Positions 44,850 through 56,334 of a stretch of DNA of 64,000 bases are shown here, in pieces. The notes beneath the pieces are model-generated. The model made no database searches. It saw only the letters and a list, made by a program, of their open reading frames with translations, and was not told the DNA's origin. The position numbers were made by a program, and so were the translations under genes. How positions within the stretch are numbered: the stretch's first letter is position 1; each line of letters begins with the position of its first letter. The stretch comes from Entoloma clypeatum (lineage: Eukaryota > Basidiomycota > Agaricomycetes > Agaricales > Entolomataceae), in assembly GCA_963565915.1 (NCBI GenBank), contig OY751489.1:3720001-3784000 (forward strand), in the 5' to 3' direction.

Positions 44850-45470
44850 TGATATTTCCACGGCCAACCTGGGGCTCGCACGCAGCCACTTCTTGCAAAG
44901 TTGGGAAAGCGGACTCGCCGAATCCATCTTTGACACCGTCCTCGCTACGGGTAAGAAAACTCTTGCAGTTCAGCGTTAAGAAAGGGGACCCGCGGAATAA
45001 CATACGTCAGACGTTCTCGAGATGCATGAATCAAACCCGCGATACAACCAAGAGGATCCTGTGAAGCTGCCATTACGGCCGACCTTGTTATAAACCCAAG
45101 GTTCACGGTAAGCATATACCTATGAATCTTCTTCACATCTGATCGATCCTGATGCTTTTGCCCTTCCAACAGGCAAAGACTCGTTCTTCAAGTCCCATAA
45201 AAACACTCCTCGGCGCGAGTTAGTAGTGTTCGGCTTCCTTACTTATCGAACTTGGCGTGTCGCTGGTCTTGTACCATGGTGGAGAAGAATGGACCTTTAA
45301 TTCATCTGGTTTCTCGCCCGCTCAAGCGGCACCGTCTATCGCATATATCGCTTTCCAAAGCGATGTGGACCATGCATGCAAGTCCGGGTACCGCGCCACC
45401 TTGCACAGCCTCTATTTGGGTATCTCCAGCACTGCGTCTTCGGGCTTGACGCAATCACCTCCGAGGGGGC
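44850..45470 (+). pseudogene. 2OG-Fe(II) oxygenase relic (prolyl-4-hydroxylase-like fold)
   Basis: Fragments of an Agaricomycete 2-oxoglutarate/Fe(II) oxygenase in different frames: WESGLAESIFDTVLATGKKT (about 44900-44960), GKDSFFKSHKNTPRRE (about 45176-45225) and LVLYHGGEEWTFNSSGFSPA followed by APSIAYIAFQSDVDHACKSG (about 45262-45400). In intact relatives the second block is HKDTPR, where His and Asp bind iron; here Asp has become Asn. Stops and frame changes separate the pieces and the segment before the third block is eroded. Not expected to be functional. Family assignment rests on recognised motifs, not on a search. Confidence 0.6.
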
Positions 45471-45865
45471 CAATGTCCATAGCAGACAAGCAACAACAGG
45501 AAGCAGCTGGCTGTTTTGAGGAGTAGTTAGAGCGGGGAAGTGATCAATGATGAGGGGCTCTGTTAGCTGCTCGACAAAAATGACTCGGACGAGAGTCGGT
45601 CTTCGATGACGCGATGGAGGTTTTGCAGGTGGAACCAAGCGACACTCGAGTACGCGGATGGCAATATTTGCCTCATCGTGCGTTTAGAATCGGAAAGCCA
45701 CTGGCAGGGGATCGCAGTATACTACTGCATGCACCGCCAAGTATAGTATCACACAGGTGTACGAAATGCATATATCTGGTTTGTGGTCTCGAATATATGC
45801 AGAGGCTATTTATATTAGGGGTTAAGTTAAGGACTTTCGGATTTCGGATGCTGCCATTCCATAGA
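45471..45865. other. Upstream region of guanine deaminase
   Basis: 395 bp with no supported gene. May include more debris of the oxygenase relic on its left and the promoter of the deaminase on its right. Confidence 0.35.
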
Positions 45866-47546
45866 ATGTTGATCATCAGAGGAACATTCTTAGATATACT
45901 TGACATAGGAGAGCTTCGATTGCTCAAAGATTATATCCTCGGTCAGTATCTGTCAATCCCCTTGAGGAGATAGCTATCTAACTCATTGGCAAGTGAAGCG
46001 GTAGGTTCGAGCGGCTTCATCGCCCACTTCGATCAAGCAAGCTCTCCACAATCGCAAAAACACCTAGACGCTTCACCCGAACAGCTCACCACGATCCCCA
46101 ATGGGACTTTCATCATGCCAAATTTCTGCGACCTGCATCTACACGCACCCCAATTTCTGTACCAAGGAACGGGACTTCACCTCCCCCTGATGCAATGGCT
46201 CGACGAATACGCGTTCAAAGCTGAAGAAAAGCTAGACGCTGACCCTGTGCTCGCTCGAAAGGTGTACACCCGCCTTGCCGATCGGCTCATCGAGAACGGG
46301 ACTGGCACCGTTTTGCTCTTTGGAACCATCAAGAAAGAGACAAAGTATATCATTTCTTCCTCCTCGTTCTCTTGCGATTTGGAGTTTAAATCTTTTTTTA
46401 TTGTCCATAGCGTGATCCTCGCCGAGGCGATGCAGGAGGCTGGGATCAGGGCCTTCGTCGGGAAACTATCGATGGACATCTCATCACACCCGACCTACGT
46501 CGAAAAATCGGCGGAAAGCGCACTTTCCGCTGGCCGTTCGTTTGTACACAGATGCCGTCAGATCACCTCCCATCTACCTGTTCATCAACGACTGGTCGAA
46601 CCCGTCCTCACCCCACGGTTCGTACCAACCTGTTCCGACGACCTCCTCGATGGACTGGGTAAATTATCTGATTCGATGTCGCTCAAGATCCAAAGCCACT
46701 TGGCGGAAGCGCATGATCAGATAGATTGGGTGAGGCGAGAGAGGGGTGCTGAGGACATCGACATCTTCGATCGCGTGGGTCGATCTTTATTCAAATACAC
46801 TCCCCAAATAATAGTCAGTTCTCACTTTCTAGCACAAGCTCTTGACGCCTCGAACCATCCAAGCACACTGCACCTTCCTGACTACACCCGAACTATCCCA
46901 CCTAGCATCCCGCGGAACAGCGATCGCCCACTGCCCGCTCTCCAATGCCTATTTCTCCGCAGAGCCCTTCCACTTGCGCGAAGCCCTTCGGCAAGGGGTA
47001 AAAGTGGGACTCGGAACGGATGTCGCGGGCGGATACAGTCTAGACATCATGAACGCCATGAGGCAGGCCGTCGCCGTCTCGAGAATGCGGGAGGGGTCAA
47101 GGATCTTGTCACAGCGTACTAAGGGTGGAAATTCGGACGGAGGAGAAAACAGCCTTGCGGTTGATTGGAAGGAAGCACTCTACTTGGCAACGGTAGGAGG
47201 CACGCGGGCGCTTGGGCTTGGTGGAAGTGGTCGGCCTGGAAGTTTTGAGGTCGGCGCACCGTTCGACGCGCAGCATAGTGAGCTTTACAACTTACATTTT
47301 TTATCAACGACGTCCGTTCATCGTTACCTAGTTCGCCTTTTTGACGCTGCAAACGGTAAAGGGGTCGGTGCCCTTGATTTCTTTGACCTCGAGGATGCCA
47401 TAGCGTCTGGGAACTTGAGCCAAAGTCAAATCACTATCGAGATGGTGGAAAAATGGTGGTGTCTTGGAGGAACTGAGAACAGATTGGGGGTGTGGGTACA
47501 GGGAAGCCGCCGCGGCCCATTCGCGGCTCATCAAAATGAAATCTAG
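45866..47546 (+). CDS. GUD1: Guanine deaminase
   Basis: Zinc amidohydrolase converting guanine to xanthine in purine salvage and catabolism. Start ATG 45866 (MLIIRGTFLDILDIGELRLL); intron 45946-45993 joins in frame to HEAVGSSGFIAHFDQAS. Metal-site motifs: FCDLHLHAPQFLYQGTGLHL (HxH), IQSHLAEAHDQIDW (third His), IQAHCTFLTTPEL (fourth His), VGLGTDVAGGYS (Asp). AIAHCPLSNAYFS is the family substrate loop. Other introns: after KKET (about 46346-46410), at about 46774-46830 (DIFDR joins HKLLTPRTIQAH) and within 47278-47330. The C-terminal part continues GALDFFDLEDAIASGNLSQS to the stop at 47546. All metal ligands are present; predicted active. Confidence 0.92.
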
Positions 47547-47721
47547 CAGTACAAGCCCTGAGGGAACCCTGGTAACAATTACATTTGTGTCAGTATGTAG
47601 ACGCCCACTTATCAATTCCCACGATAATGGGGTTCTTGTTCATTGTTGAATATTTGAGCGTTCTTCAACTCTGCTCTCGACCTCTCTAAGTGCCTACCTC
47701 TCGTTTTCTTTCCGGTCCATT

Positions 47722-48880
47722 ATGGCTCCTCTCATAGACTTCATCAGGAGAAGTGGCACAATCCCGGACCAGGCTATCGGCGATCCATGGTTCGAAGACG
47801 GCAACATCTTCCTCGTCTCGGATAACTTTGTCTTCAGGTATCCGAGGTACCTCTTGGTGCTGAGAGCGCCTGTCATCTCGGATATGTTGAACCTAGAGAA
47901 CTTATCGGACGATATTGTGGATCTCGTCGACGACTGCCCTGTATTCGAGCTCCACGACCGGGCGGATGATGTAGCTTGTTTTCTCATAGCCTTGCACGAT
48001 GACGCAGAGATACCGTATGTAAACGATCCCTTTTTTGAATTGCACCTTTTTTTGACTGCAGACAACGGAAAGAACCGTGCTAGATTCAAAGGAAGCGTTC
48101 GAGTTCCTCGCAGGTGTTCTGCGACTGTCAACCAAGTACAACGTGCCTAGCCTGCGACGAAAGGCTTTACGGACGTTGGAGAGCCGTTATCCATCGACAC
48201 TATCCGCATGGGACCGACTGCACCACGCCGCGGATGGCAGCACTCCGTGGAAGCCCCAGAGCGCCCTCCTCGTGAACCTCGCGACTGAGATGGGCACCGC
48301 CTCCTTCGTGCCCGCGGCGATGGCGGAATTGACAAACGACGTGTCGGCCGGGGATGTATTCGGAATCTCGCTGTACCACGCGAATCTCCCCCATCAGCAC
48401 GAGCAGCCCGAGGTGCCGCTAAACAAGCACGCCGAACGCGAGTTCGCATTGATGAAGGAAAACAACCACGTGTCGATTGTCAAAATGCTGAAATTCATAC
48501 GTGCGATCGGGGAGGACTGCAGACGGCCGCCAGAGGTGACGCCTTCGGTGGCTGGGAAGGCGCCTGTCGGGGCGAAAGTGCTCAGACCGAAACCGAGCAC
48601 GTGTCGAAGTGAATTTGGAGAGATTGCGAAGAGGCTTTTGGAGAAGCTGTTTTTGGACATGCCGATGGGATATGATGATTTTTGCATTTTGGTTGGGAAG
48701 GTGACGCAGGATAGGACGAGGACATGTCGGAAGTGCTGGAATGAGTTCAAGTATGGACAGGAGCAGAGGAGGATGGAGTGGTGGAGTGGGCTTCCACGCG
48801 TTTTGAATTATTCGGGGTGGGCTGACCCCCTCCTGGCGCGGGTTGAGAGCGAGGGTGATGAGGACCTTGTGGCTTGGTAG
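47722..48880 (+). CDS. BTB/POZ domain protein, copy 6 (divergent)
   Basis: Two exons, 47722-48018 and 48062-48880; the 43-bp intron is among the shortest in the window. BTB part: DPWFEDGNIFLVSDNFVFRY, LVLRAPVISDML, VFELHDRADDVACFLIALHD; exon 2 continues LAGVLRLSTKYNVPSLRRKA with LRTLESRYPSTLSAW. C-terminal region: RTCRKCWNEFKYGQEQRRME (paired Cys) and WWSGLPRVLNYSGW, the same plan as the 14-20 kb cluster. It lacks the PPAKRRRTS N-terminus and the shared upstream element, so it belongs to another subfamily. Intact. Confidence 0.86.
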
Positions 48881-49323
48881 GATGGAGAGCTTCGGTGAGT
48901 GAGAATGCTTTATAACTAGTGTGGGGTGACTCATCGGAGGTGCAATATCTCTTCCCAGAGTGATTGGCAAGGGTTTTAGGGCCCTATGCTGACCTGCCGG
49001 GATTTTGAGCATGGACAAAATGTAAATTCTTGTTGTTTAGATACCTGTTGTATGTAATATAGATAGAACCATGTATCTGTGCTTGGGTGTATTGGTACCC
49101 TGATTTTTTGTATTTTTTTTTTTTTTTTGGAGGAAGGTCACCTGATGAGATCGAGCGAGACAGCGTAGGAGGTATGAATTTTCGAATTGGAGATGGTGTG
49201 GTGTTGATAAAGTGGGAAAACATGCCAAAAAGCGGTCAAGCGCCACGATGTCGGCGCGACCTGAACACGTGACGGCGGTGCTTACGCTAGACTATCTATG
49301 ATATAGGTTGAGTCAAATCCACG
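48881..49323. promoter_or_regulatory. Intergenic region with E-box upstream of the RPAP3-like gene
   Basis: 443 bp, no gene. AACACGTGAC (CACGTGAC E-box) lies at about 49263-49272, roughly 55 bp before the next ATG. A long poly-T run at about 49112-49128 may belong to the 3' end of the BTB gene. Confidence 0.45.
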
Positions 49324-50942
49324 ATGGCAAGCGCAAAAGCTCAATCCGAGAAAGAAAAAGTACTCTAATCAGTTCATCAAATAACAAAGAAAACTAAAGC
49401 TAATATTCAAGGGAAACGCAGCCTTCAAAAAAGGCGACTACCCCACCGCGATTGGGCACTACACCGCCGCGTCGCTCGCGGATAGAACCGATCCCACATT
49501 CCCTTTGAATAGGGCAGCTGCGTATTTGAAGCTAGGCAAGTACGTTTTCCTCCATTTGGTTCGACAAACTTTCGTGTATCGTCCTAACTTCATTAAAAAA
49601 AAAAATAGGAACGAAGATGCAGAAAGAGACTGCACCTCTGCGTTATCCCTGAGTGCGCTTAATGCCAAAGCGCTGTTTCGACGCGGGCAGGCGAGGATTG
49701 GATTGGGAAAATTGGACGACGCGCTTGCGGGTATGCCTGATCTCATGTTCCACTGTTGCAAAGCATCTCAAATGGCCGTTTCAGATCTCACGCAGGCTCT
49801 ACAGAGGGAACCGAGGAACGAGTCTGTGAGAGAGGAGATCAAGAAGGTGGATGATTTGATTGCGAAGAGGAAGCCGAAAGTGCGTCTCATCAGAGTCATA
49901 TCGAGCGCTGGTGCTGATTTTTTCCGTTCTCTAGGTGCCCAAATCCGTACCTTTAGCTACGTCCCCACAGCCATCAGCAGCAAAACGACGTCGGGTGCCG
50001 ATCAAGATAATTGATTCCACCTCTGCCACCACCGCGGCGGCAACCTCTCCACCTGCCTCATCGACACCGACACAACCTATACCCAAACCAGGTCCCGTCA
50101 GAACGCCTATTCCTGAACCTCCTTCCAAATCAGCTTCAGAAACGGCCACAGACACGCTGAAACCTGTATCTACACGGTTATTAAAAAAAGAAAAAGAAAA
50201 AGAACCTCAACCACCGCCTCAACCCCAAGCCAAGACCGAGCCCAAGCCACAGCCTATACCAGGACCCTACTCGTCCTGGCGACCAGACCTTCCGACAACC
50301 ACCGCGACCAGTGCTGGGGCTGGGCCGCAAGCCAACACTTTCAGTGAAGCCAAGCAGGCGCGCGAGGGCCGTGTTGGAGGGGGGATATTCCGCACGTCAG
50401 GTACTTCGACGATTTTTACTATGAGGAGCAGTCCTGGGCCGTCCAGCCCTCCGGTCACTAGCAACGGAACTGTCAGCACGCCTAAACCCGCGAGTGCGGT
50501 TAAGCCGAAAGCTCCGATAACGTTATTTGATTTCTCGAGAGCTTGGGAGATGGAGAGAGGTGTTGAGGAGCGGTGGAGTCTTCTTCAGGTGCCTTGGATT
50601 ATTGTTTTTGTCCTCGTGCGAACGGTAACAGCTGAATTTGTGTAACAACAGACCATCCCACCATCATCCCTCCCATCATTGTTCAAAACCTCTCTGGAAC
50701 CAGCTCTCTTCGTATCAATCGTCGCTGTCTTTGAGTCTGTTCTTGGCGCCTATAACGACACAAGCGTGGTGGTGAGAGAATACGTGCACGCATTTGGACG
50801 GGTACCTCGGTTCGGGACCGTTTTGCTGTTCTTGAGTAAGGAGGAGAAGGCGAGGGTCAGGAAGGTTTGGGAGATGCTGGGGGTGCGTGGGGCCGCCAGT
50901 GAAGGGAATGTTGACAAGGCGTGGAAACCGATCTGGACGTGA
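49324..50942 (+). CDS. RPAP3: RPAP3-like TPR protein (HSP90/R2TP co-chaperone)
   Basis: TPR co-chaperone linking HSP90 to the R2TP complex for assembly of RNA polymerases and snoRNPs. Start ATG 49324 (MASAKAQSEKEK); intron 49360-49411 joins to GNAAFKKGDYPTAIGHYTAA. TPR helices: ALADRT-like SLADRTDPTFPLNRAAAYLK, then NEDAERDCTSALSLSALNAK, ALFRRGQARIGLGKLDDALA, DLTQALQREPRNESVREEIK. A Pro/Ser/Lys-rich linker (about 49940-50400) precedes the C-terminal RPAP3_C domain (ITLFDFSRAWEMERGVEERW, an intron at about 50588-50652, SLPSLFKTSLEPALFVSIVA, FLSKEEKARVRKVWEML). Stop at 50942. Several introns; the order TPR, linker, RPAP3_C is diagnostic. A single TPR array is seen, whereas animal RPAP3 has two. 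Confidence 0.86.
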
Positions 50943-51164
50943 GGGAATTCGGTTGTCAAAGGAATTGGTGTTACATACATACCAAGTGCCGTCGGTTTCC
51001 AGGCGTTTACTCATCCAACGCATCCTTTCCTTGCAATTGTACTTCCCTGGACTGTAGTCAACGCCGCCGCTACGGCGGTCATGATCAGCAAGAATGTGTA
51101 ATGCGGCGGTTATGACTCACTCATCCTTGAAGCAGCGGCCCTTTCTTCTCATCTTACTGGCACA

Positions 51165-52442
51165 ATGGGAGAATCAATCGACCCTTCCACCTCCGACGCT
51201 TCTCTACCCCGTGCTGATGCGAGCGCAGACGAATCTTTCCCCCATTTTGCGGGTCACTTGGGGCACCTCTCCACGGCACAGCAGGAGGCATTAGAGACAT
51301 TCAAAGCAAACCTCGTCAGGGCTGGGCTTTATACTGCGCAGAGCAGCGGTGACAAGCACGAGAATGGGGAAGCGTCGCATGACGATCCAACCCTCCTGTG
51401 CGTTTTTACTTTCCGTCCATTTCTTACGCCTTTGAGCGTTGATGAAAAAAAAAAACGTCAAGGCGGTTCTTGCGGGCGAGAGGGTTCAACACCGCCGCTG
51501 CGCAGAAACAATTCGGCGAGGCCGAGGCGTGGAGGAAGAAGCACGATGTGGATCGACTGTATGCCGGGTTTGAGGCGGAGGAGTTTGAGCAGGCGAAGAG
51601 GTTTTATCCGAGGTGGACCGGGAGGAGGGATAAGGTGTGTTGCATCTTCCCCCCCCCCCCTACAGAAGTCCTCAGAATGACGGACCTCTGTACAGCAAGG
51701 ACTGCCGCTGTACGTCTTCCAGCTTTCAGCGCTGGTCCCGATCCAGAGAGAATTGGATCTCGTTTCGCCGGAGCGGCGGCATCAACGAATGTGAGTTCAA
51801 TGATCGATGCATGTTCCCTTCCCCGACAGCCTCAATTTAAATCCCAGGGTCGCACTGTACGAACTAATGACACGTTTCTCCTTCCCTCTCTGCTCATATC
51901 TCCCTCATCCGAGCCCTACCACTCCGATCTCCTCCACAACAAGCATCATCGACCTCGGCCATGTTTCTCTTTCTTCTCTATGGTCTCTCCGCGGGCACCT
52001 ACAGGAAGCCTCCCGCCTCGCGACGGCAAACTATCCAGAAACACTCGGAAGAGTCGTGATAGTGAATTCCCCGGCGTTCTTCCCGACTGTCTGGGGGTGG
52101 ATCAAAGTAGGTCCTCCTTTTCTGATATATTTCCTACCTACACGCCTAAAAAAAACCTTTTGTTTTGCGCAGAACTGGTTCGATGAAGGCACACGCGACA
52201 AGATCTACGTCCTGGGGAAAGACCCAGGGCCCAGGCTGCGCGAGCTGGTGGACGTGCAGGACCTGCCCAAGGTGTATGGCGGCGAGATGGGGTGGACGTA
52301 CGTGGACGAGCCGAGTCTGGATGAGGATGCGAGGAAGGTGTTGGGTCACGGAGAGGAAGGGAAAGGGATGCCGAGGGGCCCGGCCGCGTTTGGGGACGGG
52401 ATGGTGAGGCGGCCAGAGGTGAAGAGGAATACGGACGGTTAG
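51165..52442 (+). CDS. SEC14-like phosphatidylinositol/phosphatidylcholine transfer protein (CRAL-TRIO)
   Basis: Lipid-transfer protein of the SEC14 family, acting on phosphoinositide supply at Golgi or plasma membrane. Start MGESIDPSTSDASLP. CRAL-TRIO-N: GHLSTAQQEALETFKANLVR, then after an intron RFLRARGFNTAAAQKQFGEA with EAWRKKHDVDRLYAGF. CRAL-TRIO: FYPRWTGRRDK, VFQLSAL, RVALYELMTRFSFPLC, IIDLGHVSLSSLWSLRGHLQ, ASRLATANYPETLGRVVIVN with SPAFFPTVWGWIK, and after an intron NWFDEGTRDKIYVLG, DVQDLPKVYGGEM. Stop at 52442. At least five introns; one frame change lies in a poly-C tract near 51650, inside a probable intron. Paralogue identity within the family was not determined. Confidence 0.88.
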
Positions 52443-53263
52443 ACGTTGATACATTGATAATTATCAGTTTACTATCAGTGACCAAGTATTTGAAACATGA
52501 ACAGTATTTGAAAATCTCAACTACCTTGTTCCACATTCCACTTCTACCTCCAGGGTCTGGCACACATCATCCTTTATATCATAATACTGGATCCCCAAGT
52601 TTTTAAGCAGGGAAATTGAAGAGAGCCTGCTTGAGAGGCAATTTGATGATTTTTCGCGAGAAAAACTGGTGTAAATACGGCAGTGATGGCCAGATCTATC
52701 CAGATCCTCTGGACCACTTAAGGTTTGGTTCACGGAGCCTCTTTGGCAATATGAGGGGACCTCAAATCCCGGAGCTTAGGTCTCAGGATGCGTTTGTTAA
52801 AGCAGGGGACACCGAACTATGAAAAAAGAGCTCCTGGAGTGACATTAGAGTGACACTTCCAAGCGGCGTTTGAATCGCGTAAGGGGGTGCTAAATTATCA
52901 ACGTGGACGCTCGATGCATCAAATGCTTGCGGAGACTGAAATATGACTGTGACGATACCGTGATGTTTGTTTCAAATACCTCGAATTTTCGACTCCCCCT
53001 CACCGGTAAGCCTCTGACGACATGAGCACAATATTTCTTCCCAAAGTAAGGTTACAGGATTATAGAAGAGACAAATTACAAGTGATCCCGAACAATCCCG
53101 GAGGAAATTGGTAAGGTTCTCGTGGAGAAATATGTTTGCCACTGAAAATGTTTCAAATACCTTGATCTAGCAAAACTCAGTGCAGGCTATGTATGCAGAC
53201 ATTGCTATCATGGTGATCCTTGATATTGAAGTTGTATAAATCTCACATCCAATCTGAAGTAAC
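52443..53263. other. Gene-free stretch between SEC14-like gene and methyltransferase relic
   Basis: 821 bp. Only short chance frames; no homology, tandem repeat or inverted repeat that I could recognise. Confidence 0.4.
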
Positions 53264-53652
53264 ATGTCTGATACTGACCCTGCCAACACTAGAGCCATCA
53301 TCAAAGCCAGCTACAACCACGCCGCAACACCCTACCTTGCCTTCTCCCTCAAACACTCCTCCACCAGCGGCACCCCATGACACATCTATCTTGACAAACC
53401 TCGCCAACCTCCCACCCAACATCAGTGCCGACATCCTCGAGCTCGCCTGTCGTGCCGGTGTCCTTTGCACCTGCACCCTCCCTGAACAAGGGCACACCGT
53501 CACAGTCATCAACATCTCCTCCACCCAAATTGCTCTCATGTGAGAAAACCTCCATTCCTTCCTCACCACACATGGCCCCTCCAACTCCTCATCATGCCCT
53601 AACTCTCATCCACACAGACATGACCTCCCTGTCCTTCCCCTCTTCCTCCTTC
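53264..53652 (+). pseudogene. Class I SAM methyltransferase relic interrupted by Gypsy-A
   Basis: ATG 53264 gives MSDTDPANTRAIIKASYNHA with TPYLAFSLKHSSTSGT; the frame then shifts to HDTSILTNLANLPPNISADI followed by LELACRAGVLCTCTLPEQGH with TVTVINISSTQIAL, the shape of methyltransferase motif I (normally LELGCGAG, then a D in DIS..). The glycine-rich loop and acidic residue are degraded, and a TGA follows ALM. A last block, TLIHTDMTSLSFPSSSF, resembles the DM..L.FP..SFD motif and is cut exactly where the Gypsy-A LTR begins (53653). The rest of the gene must lie beyond the element, outside the window. Confidence 0.55.
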
Positions 53653-54066
53653 TGTAAGGGCAACCTTACGATCCAAGACTCGAACTCAGATACTTGCAAG
53701 GGAAATCCAAAGTTTAGATTGAGCGGTCCGATAAGTAATACAACATATACCTTGCAAGGAAAATCCAAAGAAAAAGTTCTAAGGATACCCCTGCAAGCTA
53801 GTTGGATAAATAGTAAAGTGAGATATGAAATAAGAGATAAAATGAGACATATGAATGATGAGCAATAATCGGGAGTAGGGATGGGGGATGAATGGAAATG
53901 AGATGAATGGCAACCTGCGATCCGACGTGCGGAGGAGTGGAGTCATTGGATGCAGAGTGTCGGATAAAATGTCGGACATAGCGGATCTGATCGGAGGACA
54001 TAGGAGATGGTGGAATAGAAAGAAAAGAAAAAGAGAAAAGGAGATAGAAAAGTGGTTGCCCTTACA
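53653..54066 (-). repeat. Gypsy-A 3' LTR
   Basis: 414 bp; the ends form a 12-bp inverted repeat, TGTAAGGGCAAC and GTTGCCCTTACA. The minus-strand purine tract AAGGGGTGA abuts it on the internal side. The mate LTR is outside the window, so this rests on end structure and position. Confidence 0.75.
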
Positions 54067-54142
54067 TCACCCCTTCAAGGCATGGCGTCTCGACGTGTCA
54101 GGCAAAACGAGTCGAATATCGCGGCGGAGCTCCCAGATGACA

Positions 54143-55526
54143 TCAGTAGAAGTCGCGGACTAGGCGTGGAGTGTGGACATTGTCTTCTGCTTCCCAGGAA
54201 TTCTCTTTGTAGCCATATCCCTTCCATTTGACCAAGAATTGAAGCTTGCCTCGATGCAGTTGGCTGTCCAAGAGGTTTTCAACATCATACTCCAATTCTT
54301 CTCCAACTACCATCGGAAAGGGTCGTTGGGAACTAGTGAAAGTTTGACGACATGGAATACTGGGTAAACATGGGACATGGAAGGGGGAAGGTGAAGTTTG
54401 TAGGCATGTGTTCCAACAGGTCGGACCACTGGGAAAGGGCCTACGTACTGATGTGCAAGTTTTTTTGTGGGTTGGGTGGTTTTGAGGTCTGATGAGTCTA
54501 AAAAGACCTTGTCCCCTGGGCGGAATGTTGGAGTGGTGCTCCGATGCTGGTTGTAGTATCGCGCCATGTCGTCTTTTGCCTTTGTCAGTGCTGCGTGAGC
54601 CTCCTCCAGAGCGGACTTCATCCGCTCGCTGAAATCCGCTACCGCCTCGATCTCTGTCTGCTTCTCACGAGATTCAAATCCCATGCATGGATGATGGCCG
54701 GTGTCAATGTAGAACAGAGTTTGATGTGTCAATGCGTGAACATGGTTGTTGTATGCAAATTCAGCCATTGGAAGCCATTCGTCCCAGTCGTCTTGACATT
54801 CATTGATGAATAGGCGAAGGTATTGTTCCAATCCTTGATTGACCCGCTCCGTCTGTCCGTCTGACTGCAGATGGTAGGCTGTCGAGGCAGTAACCTTAAT
54901 GCCAAGCAGCCTGTATAGTTTGCATGTGAACTTGGCAACAAACTGTGGTCCTTGGTTGGAGACAATGGCCTCTGGTAGTCCGTGGAGTTTCCAGACATTT
55001 TGAACATAGGAGCATGCAGTCCCGAGTGCAGAGATGTCAGAGTGTGTTGGGATGAAGTGTCCCCACTTCCCTACTGAGTCCACTACCACCATGATAGCGT
55101 CGTAGCCATGGGCTTCTGGTAGTTCAGTAATGAAGTCAACACTGGTTACTTGCCATCGCTCCATGGGGACTGGTAGCAGATTGAGCTCTCCGGAGGGTGG
55201 ATTGCATCGGACCTTGGTGCGGAGGCATGGGTCGCATGTCTTGCAGTGTTGGCCTGTTAGGCGAGACATGTGTGGCCACCAGTAATTGCGCGACACCAGT
55301 TCCAAGGTTTTCCACCATCCAGGATGTCCGGCCACCGGAGTGTCATGGTGTTGTGTGAGGATCTGATGACACAGTTGGGGATTGTTAGGAACATAGATAT
55401 GATCCCTGAAGTAGAGCAAACCTTCCGCTTGCCTCTACTCCGCACTACGGATGGACTCCGCTCCGATGGTTGGAAGGAATTTGACAACCTCTGCCACACT
55501 GTCCTCCAGTAACCCCTCTTGGATTC
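54143..55526 (-). pseudogene. Gypsy-A integrase and chromodomain fragment
   Basis: Integrase: HHCC region (HQILTQHHDTPVAGHPGWWK, CKTCDPCLRTK), catalytic core (WQVTSVDFITELPEA; VSNQGPQF where active elements have SDRGPQF, so the second catalytic Asp is lost; HLQSDGQTERVNQGLE with Glu present), GPFPVV with MSHVYPVFHVVKL (GPY/F module), then the chromodomain LEYDVENLLDSQLHRGKLQF followed by LVKWKGYGYKENSWEAEDNV and the stop at 54143. In-frame TAG sits at SAE/RQAEGLLYF (about 55438). Confidence 0.87.
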
Positions 55527-55928
55527 TGTTATGCTTAACAAACCGTTCCAAGGTTCGGGCAGAGTATGCAGGAAAGTGGAAAGGCGAAGAGCAAAGTGAT
55601 TGCTAAATCTAAGGAATCTACTATAGTACAAGAGGTTTATATAGGTACTGACTATAGGCGGTAGCGGATGAGTCAGTACTGCGGAAGGCAGTGTGCATGA
55701 GTAAGGCAACTGCGGAAGGCTATGTACAGTGAGTAAGCTGACTGCGGAAAGCGAGTCAGCGCGGGAACAAAGTATACTAAAGGGGATGACAAAGTAAGGT
55801 AGTGAGTCAGACTGGGAACCAAAGGTTGCAAAAGTAGATATTAGACATAGTGAGTTCGTAAGAGGGCGCCGAGTCGGGCCGATAAGTAAAAGATATGACG
55901 TGGTCCTCATACCATAGAGTCCGTAACA
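55527..55928 (-). repeat. Gypsy-B 3' LTR
   Basis: 402 bp, 9 differences from 61607-62008. Confidence 0.95.
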
Positions 55929-55962
55929 TGTTCCCCTCCTCAAGCTCTGTGTCCTCACAGAG

Positions 55963-56334
55963 TCACTGTCCCCATCCCTCGTTGTTGCCGGGATCGGACC
56001 AGTTCGGGCTCTCCTTGAGGCTCCAATCATATATCAACTCCTCATTGATGGCTACGGCGAGTTCAAGGCCCTTGATGGCCAGCCGAATACGTCGATTCTT
56101 GATGACGAGGGTGCTGGTGTAATTCCCGAGAATTTGTTTCTCTTTGGGAGTCGGGGCGACGGGGAGATTGGACAGTGAATGAAGTCAGATATTCATCTGG
56201 CGATGAAGGAGGTCGGCGAGGGAAGTTTTGAGGGCATGGATTTGGTCTCTCATGGAGAGCACTTCGTTCATAAGGGCGGCGATGGCGGGGTTGACGTCAG
56301 TGGTGGAGGTGGAGGTAACGATGGTGTTTGACAT
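55963..56334 (-). pseudogene. Gypsy-B extra ORF between pol and 3' LTR
   Basis: ATG 56334: MSNTIVTSTSTTDVNPAIAA, then LMNEVLSMRDQIHALKTSLA and DLLHRQMNI, a probable amphipathic or coiled-coil helix. A TGA at 56185-56187 is followed in the same frame by LHSLSNLPVAPTPKEKQIL, NYTSTLVIKNRRIRLAIKGL, and stop at 55963 (123 residues if the TGA was Arg). Same strand as gag-pol, about 130 bp after the pol stop. No known domain recognised. Confidence 0.5.

Noticed and set aside
53653..53720. tRNA-like T-arm (GTTCGAGTC on the minus strand) in the Gypsy-A LTR
   Set aside because: No acceptor stem or anticodon arm could be paired around it; it lies inside an LTR.
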